Source of the DNA: Bacteroidales bacterium
Lineage (GTDB): Bacteria > Bacteroidota > Bacteroidia > Bacteroidales > F082
Direction: 5' to 3'
Length of the DNA stretch: 64,000 nt
Assembly (NCBI GenBank): GCA_024400425.1
Contig: JAKSMV010000016.1
Span: 1-64,000, forward strand
This document shows, in pieces, positions 33,294-42,177 of this stretch. How positions within the stretch are numbered: position 1 is the stretch's first letter; each line of letters starts with the position of its first letter. The notes beneath the pieces were generated by a model. That model did not search any database. It saw only the letters and a list, made by a program, of their open reading frames with translations, and was not told where the DNA came from. The position numbers and the translations under genes were made by a program.

Positions 33294-33347
33294 ATAAAGA
33301 CAAAGATTATAATTAACAGAATATTAACAAATTAAAATTCATACATT

Positions 33348-35540
33348 ATGAAAAAATCCATCCTTTTACTAATCATCGCAATTTCTTGCGCAATGCAGTC
33401 TTTTGCCTATGATTTCCCAACCTTAGCGCCATCGGGGCAGATAATTTATCTGAACATTGTAGATAGCGAAAACCGCACTGCCTGTGTGACTTATCCTAAC
33501 TACATAAATGGAATCTATTATTACGGTTACGACAAACCGACAGGCGATCTGATTATTCCAGAAACATTTACTAATGGTAATGTCACTTGGACAATCGTTT
33601 CGATCGGAGACCACGCATTCGACTATTGTACGGGACTAACCTCCATTGAAATTCCCAACACGGTAACAACAATCGGAGAACAAGCTTTCTATCATTGCGA
33701 AAACGCTACCGACATAAAACTCTCTGAATCATTAACTACAGTAGGTTATTTCGCTTTCGGTCACTGTACCCAATGGACAGGCACGCTCAACATTCCCGCT
33801 TCAATGGTTTCCGTTGGAAGTTGTGCTTTTGACGTATGCACAAAGCTAAGCGGATTATCCTTGCCTAATAAAAACATTGAGTACAGTTATCTCTGCTTTG
33901 GAAATTGTGGATTCGAAGGCCAATTGGTATTGCCTGACAGCCTGACTACTATTGTTTCTTCTATGTTTTTTTCTTGTGAAAAAATAACAAATGTTGTATT
34001 TCCCAATACACTTACCAGCATTGAGAATAGTGCCTTTGCATATTGTACCTCATTGACGGCAATACACATACCAAGTTCTACAAGCCGAATTGATGGTTAC
34101 TCTTCATATAGTGAAAATCCTTTCCGTGGCTGTAGAAACCTGATGGAGATAACTGTCGATGAAAATAATGAAAGGTTTTATTCAGAAAACAATGCCATCA
34201 TTGAAAGGGAAAGCAAGAAACTAAGGGTTGGATGCAAGACAACCATTATTCCCGAAGATATTGTGAGCATTGGAAGATATGCTTTTTCTCAAGTTGGAGA
34301 AGCTCCTTTTCCAACCATTCCAAGTTCTGTTACTACTATTGATGAAAGGGCTTTTTCTGGTTGCGAATTTACAGAACCTTACGTGATACCTAACACTGTG
34401 ACAAGTATTGACAAATACGCATTTAATATTTGCAATTTCAGAGAATTTACCATTCCAAATTCCATAACTGTAATCCCTGAAGGTTGTTTCTCACTGTGTC
34501 AGTTCCTGAGAAATGTAGTGATTCCAGAAAGTGTACAAACAATAGAAAGGTATGCGTTTGAGCGTTGCTCATCATTGTCATCGATTTATTGTTATGCCCA
34601 ACAACCGCCAACTGTATTAGGTACAAATATAACGTCACCATTCTATGGCGTTTCTAAAAGCATACCTGTCTATGTTCCTGCTGGCAGTGCCGAAGTCTAC
34701 AGAAACGCTCCGGTCTGGGAGGAATTCACGAACTTTATTGAAATACCAGAATTTGCTCCAACCCACGCCGAATGGTACTACGAAATCCAAAACGACAACG
34801 GCAGCATCACTTACCAGCAGTTGCAGCAAGAGGGCGACACGGTCATCGAACATAAGGATGTGAAAATCATTGTGCGCACCAACACCTTGTACGACAAGCA
34901 TCAGGAAATCACGCACGAATACGTTTACGAGGAAAACAACGTGGTGTATTGGTGGAACAAGACTTTGAACGAGTTCACCATGCTCTACGATTTTGCAGCC
35001 GAGACCGGCGACGAGTGGCAGATTAAGGCAGGAACGGAAACCATTACCCTGCACGTCGATGCCGTTGAACTCGTTGAATACGATGGACGGACATATAAAG
35101 TGATGAACGTCAGCGATGAAGGCGACCTGTTTTCAGGCAACATCGTCTGCGGCATCGGACATGTTGCAAGTCTCTTCCCCGAAAAACTGATGCAGAAAGC
35201 TCTCCCGTTTGACGTTGAAAGCCTGCGTTGTTACTGGGTAAATGACGATTTGATTCTGCACATGGGTACGGTCGATTGCGATGAAATTCTCACTGTGGAG
35301 GAAAATGTCTCAGCACAAGATTCCGAAAGCATCGCCCTCTATCCAAACCCGACCAACGGCACTTTGTACATTGAAAACCAAGGCTATGCCAGCACATTCA
35401 GCATCAGCAACATGCTCGGGCAAACCGTGATGACAGGCAACATTGCCGACAACCAAATCATCGATGTTTCGCTATTGGATGATGGGATGTATTTCATCTG
35501 CATTGGACAGCGGACAGTGAAATTTGTGGTTCGGAAATGA
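33348..35540 (+). CDS. BspA-like leucine-rich repeat protein with T9SS sorting domain
   Basis: Encodes 730 residues. Signal peptide (cleavage after SFA), then about 14 LRR_5-type repeats of 22-24 residues built around TxIGxxAFxxCxxLTSIxIP (about 70-455). A non-repeat domain (about 464-650) and a T9SS type A sorting domain (about 655-730, SIALYPNPTNG) follow. BspA-like proteins act in adhesion and host-matrix binding. The base composition changes within the gene near 34740: AT-rich repeats, GC-richer tail. That suggests recombination joined an LRR module to a resident C-terminal part. A second, similar gene is at 52941. Confidence 0.92.
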   Translation: MKKSILLLIIAISCAMQSFAYDFPTLAPSGQIIYLNIVDSENRTACVTYPNYINGIYYYGYDKPTGDLIIPETFTNGNVTWTIVSIGDHAFDYCTGLTSIEIPNTVTTIGEQAFYHCENATDIKLSESLTTVGYFAFGHCTQWTGTLNIPASMVSVGSCAFDVCTKLSGLSLPNKNIEYSYLCFGNCGFEGQLVLPDSLTTIVSSMFFSCEKITNVVFPNTLTSIENSAFAYCTSLTAIHIPSSTSRIDGYSSYSENPFRGCRNLMEITVDENNERFYSENNAIIERESKKLRVGCKTTIIPEDIVSIGRYAFSQVGEAPFPTIPSSVTTIDERAFSGCEFTEPYVIPNTVTSIDKYAFNICNFREFTIPNSITVIPEGCFSLCQFLRNVVIPESVQTIERYAFERCSSLSSIYCYAQQPPTVLGTNITSPFYGVSKSIPVYVPAGSAEVYRNAPVWEEFTNFIEIPEFAPTHAEWYYEIQNDNGSITYQQLQQEGDTVIEHKDVKIIVRTNTLYDKHQEITHEYVYEENNVVYWWNKTLNEFTMLYDFAAETGDEWQIKAGTETITLHVDAVELVEYDGRTYKVMNVSDEGDLFSGNIVCGIGHVASLFPEKLMQKALPFDVESLRCYWVNDDLILHMGTVDCDEILTVEENVSAQDSESIALYPNPTNGTLYIENQGYASTFSISNMLGQTVMTGNIADNQIIDVSLLDDGMYFICIGQRTVKFVVRK

Positions 35541-35557
35541 TTCTTTGGAAATCCGTG

Positions 35558-35585
35558 TGGAGACGTTGCACGCAACGTCTCTACA
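35558..35585. repeat. REP-like palindrome (GAGACGTTGC)
   Basis: GTGGAGACGTTGC and GCAACGTCTCTAC pair across a 2-bp centre, a perfect 10-bp core extended by three more pairs. It lies between the LRR and barrel genes and may act as a terminator-like element or a dispersed repeat. Confidence 0.7.
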
Positions 35586-35624
35586 TGGGAAAAACCAATT
35601 GAATATTAACAAATTTAAAATCCG

Positions 35625-36761
35625 ATGATCATGAAAAAATTATTGTTTTCAATTTGCCTTATGGCAATGGCGTTCTCATTGAATGCACAGGAAAACCAGA
35701 ATCTTAAAGGTGAAATCGGGTTGCAGGTTGCTGGTTCGGCTGCCATAAAACCAGTGCAAACTTATGGCATTTCGGTGCAACCTTATTACAAACTGACGCC
35801 GAAATTGAGTTTAGGTTTAGGAACAGGCCTGATTTACACCAATCATCTTGGCATTGACCAACTGAATCATTTTTCAGTTCCGTTGTATGCCGATTTGAAA
35901 TATGCTTTCATCAAGAGAAAGGCGACACCTTATATCGAAATGCGGCGCGGCATAAACTTCGGATTCCCAGGATATAAGGATGGTGAATATTCGAATTTCG
36001 GCATCAATTATGGTTCGATTCTGTTGGGCGTTTCGGTTGCACGTTCCGACATTAGCCTTGGCTTCATAGGCTATGACTATTACCAACATGGTGAACATGA
36101 ACGCTATGGTGTTGATGATTGTATTGTCCTCAATTATGCCTACAATTTCAAGTTGAGCGACAAGCACGCCAAGGAACAGGCGGAAAAAGAATACGACACC
36201 GAAGGCGCATTGAACGGAAGATTTAATCTTCTGGCTTCCGGACAATTTGGCATACTAACACCATTGGTATTAGCCGAATTTTCCATTCCTGACAACATGA
36301 ATGCCGGTCTTATGGCCGAATACCGTATCGACAAGATGTTCAGCGTCGGTATCGGTGCCGATGTAAATGCCGCGGCTTGTTTTGAAATCTTTGGCAAGGC
36401 TCGCGATGAAAGCAAGCAAAGGTTCTGTTCGCTTCCCGTGTATGCCGATTTTAGGGCGACATTCGGCAAAGACGAAGTCAGGCCTTTTGTTGATTTCAAG
36501 GGAGGCTATGCCTTTGCCTTGAATACGCTACGGATTCACGAATCATCTGGTTTAATATTCGTGACAGAAACCGCTAGAGGCGAAGCGCAGACGAAAGGCC
36601 TTTACGGTACGGCTGCCGTAGGCGTTTCGGTCGGCCATTCCGATTACAGCCTCGGCCTTTGCTCCATTTCCTATCAAGGCAGACTTGAAAGCGAAGACTT
36701 TGAAGAGTTCGACACTCACCTTTTCTTCCGCTATTCGTATCGGTTTGGCCTGATTGACTGA
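35625..36761 (+). CDS. outer-membrane beta-barrel protein with an internal duplication
   Basis: Encodes 378 residues from ATG 35625; ATG 35631 (MKKLLFS) is equally possible. Signal peptide ends at NAQ. Two homologous halves (about 25-175 and 190-378) each carry strands such as FSVPLYADLKYAF / CSLPVYADFRATF and GVSVARSDISLGF / GVSVGHSDYSLGL. They resemble OmpA-like porin barrels of about eight strands each. Either two domains sit in tandem or all strands form one barrel. Function unknown; it could be a porin or an outer-membrane scaffold. Confidence 0.8.
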   Translation: MIMKKLLFSICLMAMAFSLNAQENQNLKGEIGLQVAGSAAIKPVQTYGISVQPYYKLTPKLSLGLGTGLIYTNHLGIDQLNHFSVPLYADLKYAFIKRKATPYIEMRRGINFGFPGYKDGEYSNFGINYGSILLGVSVARSDISLGFIGYDYYQHGEHERYGVDDCIVLNYAYNFKLSDKHAKEQAEKEYDTEGALNGRFNLLASGQFGILTPLVLAEFSIPDNMNAGLMAEYRIDKMFSVGIGADVNAAACFEIFGKARDESKQRFCSLPVYADFRATFGKDEVRPFVDFKGGYAFALNTLRIHESSGLIFVTETARGEAQTKGLYGTAAVGVSVGHSDYSLGLCSISYQGRLESEDFEEFDTHLFFRYSYRFGLID

Positions 36762-36885
36762 TTTGTAAAAAATCGCCGATTTTCGGGCGTAAACAAGCAG
36801 GAATGACTCCTTCTTTTATCAAGGAAGAATATTCCGATGAAAGTTATTTTTGAATCATCCTTTTCCGATTCAGATACAATATGCT

Positions 36886-36893
36886 ATTTTTGC
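36886..36893 (+). promoter_or_regulatory. -7 box of mntP
   Basis: TATTTTTG, 20 bases before ATG 36914. Confidence 0.65.
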
Positions 36894-36913
36894 AGCCGTA
36901 ATCAGAATAGCAA

Positions 36914-37483
36914 ATGACTTTCATCGAAATATTCCTTATCGGCATCGCACTTTCAATGGATGCTTTCTCGGTTTCAATCTGTAAAGGTTTGACTACCAAA
37001 AAGTTTTCATGGCGCATGGCGGTCAAATGCGGCTTATGGTTTGGTGGTTTCCAGGCCTTGATGCCTATCATCGGCTACTATCTTGGCATATCGTTTCAGG
37101 CGCTCATCGAGAGTGTCGATCACTGGATTGCCTTTGGGTTGCTGTTTCTCATCGGCGCTAACATGATACGCGAAGCCATTTGGGGCAAAGATGAAGAGAA
37201 AGACAATGGCTCGCTCGACTTCAAGACCATGCTGCTTTTGGCCATCGCCACCAGCATCGATGCCTTGGCTGTAGGAATTTCTTTCGCTTGTCTTCAAGTC
37301 AACATTTGGTGGCCTGCCATCGTCATTGGGCTAACCACATTCGGCTTTGGCGTGTTGGGAGTCAAAATCGGCAATGTCTTCGGTTCACGTTACGAAAAAG
37401 GCGCTTCCATTGCCGGCGGAATCATTCTCATCCTCATCGGCTTGAAGATTTTACTCGAACATTTAGGTGTGATTTCGTTTTAA
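36914..37483 (+). CDS. mntP: manganese efflux pump
   Basis: Encodes 189 residues with six membrane helices. Exports Mn2+. Both Asp motifs of the family are kept: ALSMDAFSVSICKG in the first half and ATSIDALAVGISF in the second. The length is typical. It has its own promoter and no yybP-ykoY-like manganese riboswitch is visible in its short leader. It is followed by tRNA-Pro. Confidence 0.92.
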   Translation: MTFIEIFLIGIALSMDAFSVSICKGLTTKKFSWRMAVKCGLWFGGFQALMPIIGYYLGISFQALIESVDHWIAFGLLFLIGANMIREAIWGKDEEKDNGSLDFKTMLLLAIATSIDALAVGISFACLQVNIWWPAIVIGLTTFGFGVLGVKIGNVFGSRYEKGASIAGGIILILIGLKILLEHLGVISF

Positions 37484-37517
37484 CGACACTTTTTTCTTGC
37501 CTTATCGAAAAAAATTG

Positions 37518-37525
37518 TACTTTTG
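37518..37525 (+). promoter_or_regulatory. -7 box of tRNA-Pro
   Basis: TACTTTTG, 16 bases before the tRNA. Confidence 0.6.
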
Positions 37526-37541
37526 CAGCCGCAAACGGGTT

Positions 37542-37615
37542 CGGGATGTAGCGCAGCCCGGTAGCGCGCTTCGTTCGGGACGAAGAGGCCGCAAGTTCGA
37601 ATCTTGTCATCCCGA
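37542..37615 (+). tRNA. tRNA-Pro (anticodon CGG)
   Basis: A 74-nt cloverleaf. The acceptor stem is CGGGATG/CATCCCG, the D-arm contains AGCCCGGTAGCGC, and the anticodon arm is CTTCG-TTCGGGA-CGAAG with CGG at 34-36. The T-arm is GCAAG-TTCGAAT-CTTGT (one G-U pair). The discriminator is A and CCA is not encoded. It reads CCG proline codons. Confidence 0.95.
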
Positions 37616-37622
37616 CTATAAA

Positions 37623-37654
37623 AACACAGTTGACTTATCTCAGCTGTGTTTTTT
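37623..37654 (+). terminator. terminator of tRNA-Pro
   Basis: AACACAGTTGA and TCAGCTGTGTT form an 11-bp stem (one G-U pair) with a 6-nt loop and T6 after it. Confidence 0.85.
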
Positions 37655-37875
37655 CATTTGGTTTCCCCACCATCCTTGTCCTTTGGAACTCTTGAACCGA
37701 GAAGCAGAAACAGCACGGCGATGACATAGCCGATTGTAGTGGCAGCCATGATTTCAAGCACTCTACCCCAAGTGATTCTGCCCAAAATGGCAAAAAGCGA
37801 ACTTCCAATATATCCACCTGCCAATCCGGCAAGCGAACCGATCAACATTTTCTTCTGGTCTCTCGATAGTTTCAT
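37654..37875 (-). CDS. small membrane protein
   Basis: Encodes 73 residues with two hydrophobic helices (about 10-32 and 40-60), separated by a short basic loop (RITWGR), and a charged tail KDKDGGETK. No recognised family; the Gly-rich first helix GSLAGLAGGYIGSSLF resembles small membrane proteins of the YtxH/DUF type. ATG 37875 lies 17 bases after a TATATTTG box, so it is a single-gene unit between the tRNA terminator and the rpmF terminator. Confidence 0.65.
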   Translation of the reverse strand: MKLSRDQKKMLIGSLAGLAGGYIGSSLFAILGRITWGRVLEIMAATTIGYVIAVLFLLLGSRVPKDKDGGETK

Positions 37876-37892
37876 AGTGTGATATTTTTCGG

Positions 37893-37900
37893 CAAATATA
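37893..37900 (-). promoter_or_regulatory. -7 box of the 73-aa membrane protein
   Basis: TATATTTG on the minus strand. Confidence 0.55.
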
Positions 37901-37901
37901 C

Positions 37902-37934
37902 AAAAAACCCCACCAACTGGGGAAGAAGGTGGGG
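37902..37934 (-). terminator. yceD-rpmF terminator
   Basis: On the minus strand, CCCCACC and GGTGGGG form the stem, followed by T6 (37907-37902). Confidence 0.8.
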
Positions 37935-38089
37935 AAAAACAATATAAAGATTATGAAAAAAATCCGTTGTTATGTCTTTTGTCGCAAGCCTTAATTGCTG
38001 TTTGACGCTGCAAATATAGGCTTTATTTCCATACGTAGCGAAAAAAAATGATTTTTTTCGCTACGCATGAAATTTTTCATCGCCAGCAA

Positions 38090-38275
38090 TCACTGCTTGG
38101 CGGCCATTACCAACTGTCCTTTGTAATACAAATCACCATCAACATAGTATGCTCTATGCATGATGTGCATGGTACCGGTAACTGGGCAAACAGTTACGTT
38201 AGGGGTTTCTGCCTTGTAATGTGTTCTTCTCTTTGCGCCTCTGGTATGAGACTGTCTACGTTTAGGATGTGCCAT
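38090..38275 (-). CDS. rpmF: 50S ribosomal protein L32
   Basis: Encodes 61 residues. The family start AHPKRRQSHTRGAKRRTHYK is complete, and YYVDGDLYYKG closes the fold. Bacteroidota L32 typically retains only one Cys (TVCPVTG), so the zinc ribbon of other L32 proteins is absent. Cotranscribed with yceD 34 bp upstream, a widely conserved pair, with a terminator downstream. Confidence 0.97.
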   Translation of the reverse strand: MAHPKRRQSHTRGAKRRTHYKAETPNVTVCPVTGTMHIMHRAYYVDGDLYYKGQLVMAAKQ

Positions 38276-38309
38276 TTTACTTTTATTTTAAAATGTTAAT
38301 ACCAATTGT

Positions 38310-38834
38310 TTATTTATCATTCAATTCTATATCCTTCAGTGCGGCCCAACGTGGGTCAATGCTTTCCTCATCTTCTTCGGCGGCTTCCTGCATTCCATTC
38401 AGCATGTCGATGACCTCTTGGTTGCATTCGCCTTCGGGATGCACGCGGTGCATCGGGATGGAGAGGATGATGAACTCATATATCAACGAAGTGAGGTCAA
38501 AATCATGCTGGTCGGCAGGCATGACCATCACATCGTCCGACTCTTCGGCGTTCTCGGTGCCAAGCTTGATGTAGAAAACCTGATTGCTTTCAATCGGAAG
38601 ATCAAACTCGTCGGCACATCTATCACACATCACACGCACCGTTCCTTCAATATCAAAAGTGAGAACCAGCATCGTTTCCTCACGGTCGATATCGAGATTC
38701 ACACTTACCTTACCATGCTGAATTTCAGAATAATCCATCCCGCTAAAGAACTCATCGCTGACTTCGTATTGGAACGAATGTTTTCCGAGGGCAAGGCCGC
38801 TGATAGGAATCAAATATGTGCTTTCCTTCTCCAT
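38310..38834 (-). CDS. yceD: YceD family (DUF177) 23S rRNA accumulation protein
   Basis: Encodes 174 residues. In other bacteria the family is needed for normal 23S rRNA levels, and its gene sits beside rpmF as here. The conserved CxxC is C70/C73 in VMCDRCADEFDLP. The C-terminal half is acidic (EEDEESIDPRWAALKDI), also typical. ATG 38834 follows its own TACTTTTG promoter. Confidence 0.92.
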   Translation of the reverse strand: MEKESTYLIPISGLALGKHSFQYEVSDEFFSGMDYSEIQHGKVSVNLDIDREETMLVLTFDIEGTVRVMCDRCADEFDLPIESNQVFYIKLGTENAEESDDVMVMPADQHDFDLTSLIYEFIILSIPMHRVHPEGECNQEVIDMLNGMQEAAEEDEESIDPRWAALKDIELNDK

Positions 38835-38854
38835 TTTTGCCTAAAATCGGGCTG

Positions 38855-38862
38855 CAAAAGTA
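38855..38862 (-). promoter_or_regulatory. -7 box of yceD-rpmF
   Basis: TACTTTTG on the minus strand, 20 bases before ATG 38834. Confidence 0.65.
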
Positions 38863-38966
38863 CGGAATTAATTTGATCTATTGTAACATCTTTCATTAAT
38901 TCTTTTGAAAGTGAAAAAATGAAAGCAAAAGAAAAACCGCATTTTTGCGTTTATGAGGAAAATCGC

Positions 38967-38974
38967 TATTTTTG
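38967..38974 (+). promoter_or_regulatory. -7 box of the biotin carboxylase gene
   Basis: TATTTTTG, 22 bases before ATG 38997. It excludes the 26-codon longer frame. Confidence 0.65.
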
Positions 38975-38996
38975 CAGTATAATCGAGAATTCGAAA

Positions 38997-40988
38997 ATGA
39001 ACAGCAGAAAAATACATAAAGTGCTGATTGCCAATCGTGGAGAGATTGCGATACGCATCATCAAGACTTTGCGCAAGCTGCACATCGCCTCTGTGGCTGT
39101 GTTTGCCGATAACGATGCCGATGCTTTGCATCGCCGCATGGCCGACGAAGCCTGTCCGTTGGGCAACGGTACCCTAAAGGAAACCTACCTCAATGTACAG
39201 AAAATCATCGATGCGGCCTTGGATGCTGGTGCCGATGCCATCCACCCTGGCTACGGATTTCTCTCCGAAAGCACCGAACTGGCAGAAGCATGCGAGGATA
39301 ACAACTTGATTTTCATCGGTCCCGACACACAATCAATCCGGCTGATGGGCAATAAGATTGCCTCACGAAAGATTGCCATCGAGAACGGCATCCCCGTCAC
39401 GTTTGGACTAACGGGCAACACCGACGAGATACTGGCACAAGGAAGCACCCTTCCCTATCCAATATTAATAAAGGCCGCTGCTGGTGGCGGTGGCAAGGGA
39501 ATGCACATCGTCAGATATCCGAAAGACCTGAAAGACGAATTGGAACGTGCTTCACGCGAAGCGGAAAAGTATTTTGGCGACGGCACAGTCTTCGTTGAAC
39601 AATACATCGAAAACCCGCGACACATCGAAGTTCAAGTGTTGGCCGACCACTACGGCAATGTGGTTCACCTCTATGAGCGCGAATGCACCATCCAACGGCG
39701 GTACCAGAAAATCATCGAAGAGTCGCCCTCACCTACTCTGACAGAAGAAAAACGCCAAGAGATGCTCGCAACGGCAGTGAAACTCTGCAAAGCCATCCAT
39801 TACCGCAACGCCGGAACTGTAGAATTCCTGGTTGACAAAGACCTGAATTTCTATTTCCTGGAGATGAACACCCGCATTCAGGTAGAACATCCCGTTACGG
39901 AACAACGCACCGGAATCGACATCGTGGAAGAGCAAATCCGCATTGCCCGCGGCAAGGAAATGGGGTGGACACAAGATGCCATCCAAGCACAAGGACACGC
40001 CATCGAACTGCGCATCTATGCCGAAAATCCAGAAAACGAATTTCTGCCAACGCCAGGCAAGGTGACTGCCTATCACGAGCCACAACTCCGCGGAGTGAGA
40101 GTTGATAGCAGCATCGATGGGACCTGCACGATTTCGGAAGCTTACGACCCGATGATTGCCAAACTGACCTGTCATGCCAAAGACCGTCAAGGTGCCATCG
40201 AAAACGCCCAGCAAGCCCTGAAGCAGTTCATCATCCAAGGCTTGACCACCAACAAAGCCTACCTTTGGGAAATCATCAAAAACAAGGATTTTGCTGAAAA
40301 CAAGATAGATACATCGTTTTGCGCCACACATCAAACTGAACTTTTAGAGGCTTTGGAAGAAAGCCGCAACAACATCAATGTCAACGACATCGTTGCTTCG
40401 TTTCTACTATATGACTTCTGCAAGAAACAATTCGAGCACCAAACGGAGAACGTATGGGAGCAAATCGGCTATTGGCGCTACAAGATGCAACTCACCGTTG
40501 ATGTGGAAGGCAAGCCTATCCATGTGAGCATCAAGAAAGCCGGTCAAGGGCACATCGAAGGCGAGATTGGCGAGAAACCTTTCACCGTCGATTTCATCCA
40601 ATTCGATGAAAACCAACTGAAAATCATGCTCAACGGCAAGACGGAAACCATCTACTGCTCGGTGAACGACGAATTCCAGACCTTGGTCAACTTCCACGGA
40701 CTCAACTTTGCATGCCGTCGCAACGACCAACTCAACGACAGCATCGACTATGCCCGAAAAGACGATCACAACGACAAGTCGGGACTGATTTCTCCGATGC
40801 CAGGCAAAGTGGTGAAAATCAACGTCAAGGAAGGCGACGAAGTGAAATCAGGCACCATCATGATTGTGGTGGAAGCCATGAAGATGGAGAACAACATCGT
40901 AGCCACCGCCAATGCCAAGGTGAAGAAAATCTGCGTTTCGGAAGGACAAATGGTAGATAACAAAATGCAACTGATTGAATTAGAATAA
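38997..40988 (+). CDS. acyl-CoA carboxylase alpha chain: biotin carboxylase fused to biotin carrier
   Basis: Encodes 663 residues. ATP-grasp biotin carboxylase (about 1-450: VLIANRGEIAIRI, GGGGKGMHIV, EMNTRIQVEHPVTE), a linker beta domain and a biotinyl domain whose acceptor is K629 in EAMKMEN. The architecture is that of propionyl-, methylcrotonyl- or general acyl-CoA carboxylase alpha chains rather than the separate AccC/AccB. The carboxyltransferase beta subunit is not adjacent. The next gene is an acyl-CoA dehydrogenase 17 bp away, a pairing seen in leucine or fatty-acid degradation; the substrate stays open. Confidence 0.9.
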   Translation: MNSRKIHKVLIANRGEIAIRIIKTLRKLHIASVAVFADNDADALHRRMADEACPLGNGTLKETYLNVQKIIDAALDAGADAIHPGYGFLSESTELAEACEDNNLIFIGPDTQSIRLMGNKIASRKIAIENGIPVTFGLTGNTDEILAQGSTLPYPILIKAAAGGGGKGMHIVRYPKDLKDELERASREAEKYFGDGTVFVEQYIENPRHIEVQVLADHYGNVVHLYERECTIQRRYQKIIEESPSPTLTEEKRQEMLATAVKLCKAIHYRNAGTVEFLVDKDLNFYFLEMNTRIQVEHPVTEQRTGIDIVEEQIRIARGKEMGWTQDAIQAQGHAIELRIYAENPENEFLPTPGKVTAYHEPQLRGVRVDSSIDGTCTISEAYDPMIAKLTCHAKDRQGAIENAQQALKQFIIQGLTTNKAYLWEIIKNKDFAENKIDTSFCATHQTELLEALEESRNNINVNDIVASFLLYDFCKKQFEHQTENVWEQIGYWRYKMQLTVDVEGKPIHVSIKKAGQGHIEGEIGEKPFTVDFIQFDENQLKIMLNGKTETIYCSVNDEFQTLVNFHGLNFACRRNDQLNDSIDYARKDDHNDKSGLISPMPGKVVKINVKEGDEVKSGTIMIVVEAMKMENNIVATANAKVKKICVSEGQMVDNKMQLIELE

Positions 40989-41005
40989 CCCATACCTATT
41001 AATAT

Positions 41006-42148
41006 ATGAACTTTGACCTCACTAACGAACAAGAAAGCCTACGCATGAGAGTGCGCGACTTCGCTGAACAAGAAATAAAACCTGTTGCAAGATATAATGA
41101 CGAGCACCAACACTTCGACACCGAACTGACCCTGAAAATGGGTGCCGAAGGTCTGTTGGGCATGACCGTCCCGAAAGAATATGGCGGCCAAGGCTTAGAC
41201 AACCTCAGCTATATCATCGCCGTCGAGGAACTGGCGCGTGTGGATGGCTCGACAGCAGCCACCATCGCAGCCGACAACTCGTTGGGTATCGGCCCTATCA
41301 AGGATTACGGCACCGAAGAACAGAAACGCAAATATCTTCCACAACTTTGCAAGGACAAACTTTGGGGCTTTGGCCTGACCGAAGAAGACGCAGGCAGCGA
41401 CTCGCGCGGCACCAAGACCACAGCCATCCGCCAAGGCGATGAATGGTTGCTCAACGGCACCAAGATTTTCATCACCAATAGCGCAACGCCTATCACTTTG
41501 GGAACCAGCGTGCAAGCCATTTCGGGCACTAAAGATGGCAAGCCGGAATTTACGGCCTTGTTGGTCGAAAACGGCGTGGAAGGTTTCACGCAAACGCCTA
41601 TGGATGACAAAATGATGTGGCGTGCTTCCAACACGGGAAAACTGGTTTTCGACAACGTGTGTTTGCCTAAGGAAGCCATTCTCGGCGAACCCGGCGAAGG
41701 TTCTCACATGATGTTGGCTACTTTGGATTCGGGTCGTCTTTCGATTGCCGCCATGGGTTTGGGTTGTGCGCAAGGCGCTTACGAAATGGCTTTGGCCTAT
41801 TCGCAGAAGCGTGTGCAGTTTGGCAAACCCGTCTGCAAATTCCAGGCTGTCGGTTTCAAACTTGCCGACATGGCCATGCAAATTGAAGCCGCTCGCGGAC
41901 TGCTCTATCGTGCTTGCTGGCTCAAAGACCAGCACCGTCCTTTCGGCAAAGAAGCAGCCATGGCAAAACTGTATTGTTCGGAAGTCGCCGCCAAGGTTTG
42001 CGACAACGCCGTTCAGGTGATGGGCGGCCACGGCTTGCTGAAAGAGTTCGACATGGAACGCTTCTACCGCGACCAACGCATCCTCCAAATCGGCGAAGGC
42101 ACCTCAGAAATACTACGCCTCGTGATTTCGAGAGCTATTGGATGCTGA
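41006..42148 (+). CDS. acyl-CoA dehydrogenase (short/branched-chain type)
   Basis: Encodes 380 residues. FAD-dependent alpha,beta-oxidation of acyl-CoA. The catalytic base is at the short-chain position, E364 in QIGEGTSEI, and the FAD/substrate loop is FGLTEEDAGSD. YGGQGLDNL and YRDQRI are also family hallmarks. It could act on butyryl- or isovaleryl-CoA. It is co-transcribed with the carboxylase fusion, and the M49-like peptidase gene is 29 bp downstream. Confidence 0.92.
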   Translation: MNFDLTNEQESLRMRVRDFAEQEIKPVARYNDEHQHFDTELTLKMGAEGLLGMTVPKEYGGQGLDNLSYIIAVEELARVDGSTAATIAADNSLGIGPIKDYGTEEQKRKYLPQLCKDKLWGFGLTEEDAGSDSRGTKTTAIRQGDEWLLNGTKIFITNSATPITLGTSVQAISGTKDGKPEFTALLVENGVEGFTQTPMDDKMMWRASNTGKLVFDNVCLPKEAILGEPGEGSHMMLATLDSGRLSIAAMGLGCAQGAYEMALAYSQKRVQFGKPVCKFQAVGFKLADMAMQIEAARGLLYRACWLKDQHRPFGKEAAMAKLYCSEVAAKVCDNAVQVMGGHGLLKEFDMERFYRDQRILQIGEGTSEILRLVISRAIGC

Positions 42149-42177
42149 GAAGAAACACTAATTAACAACATAACAAA

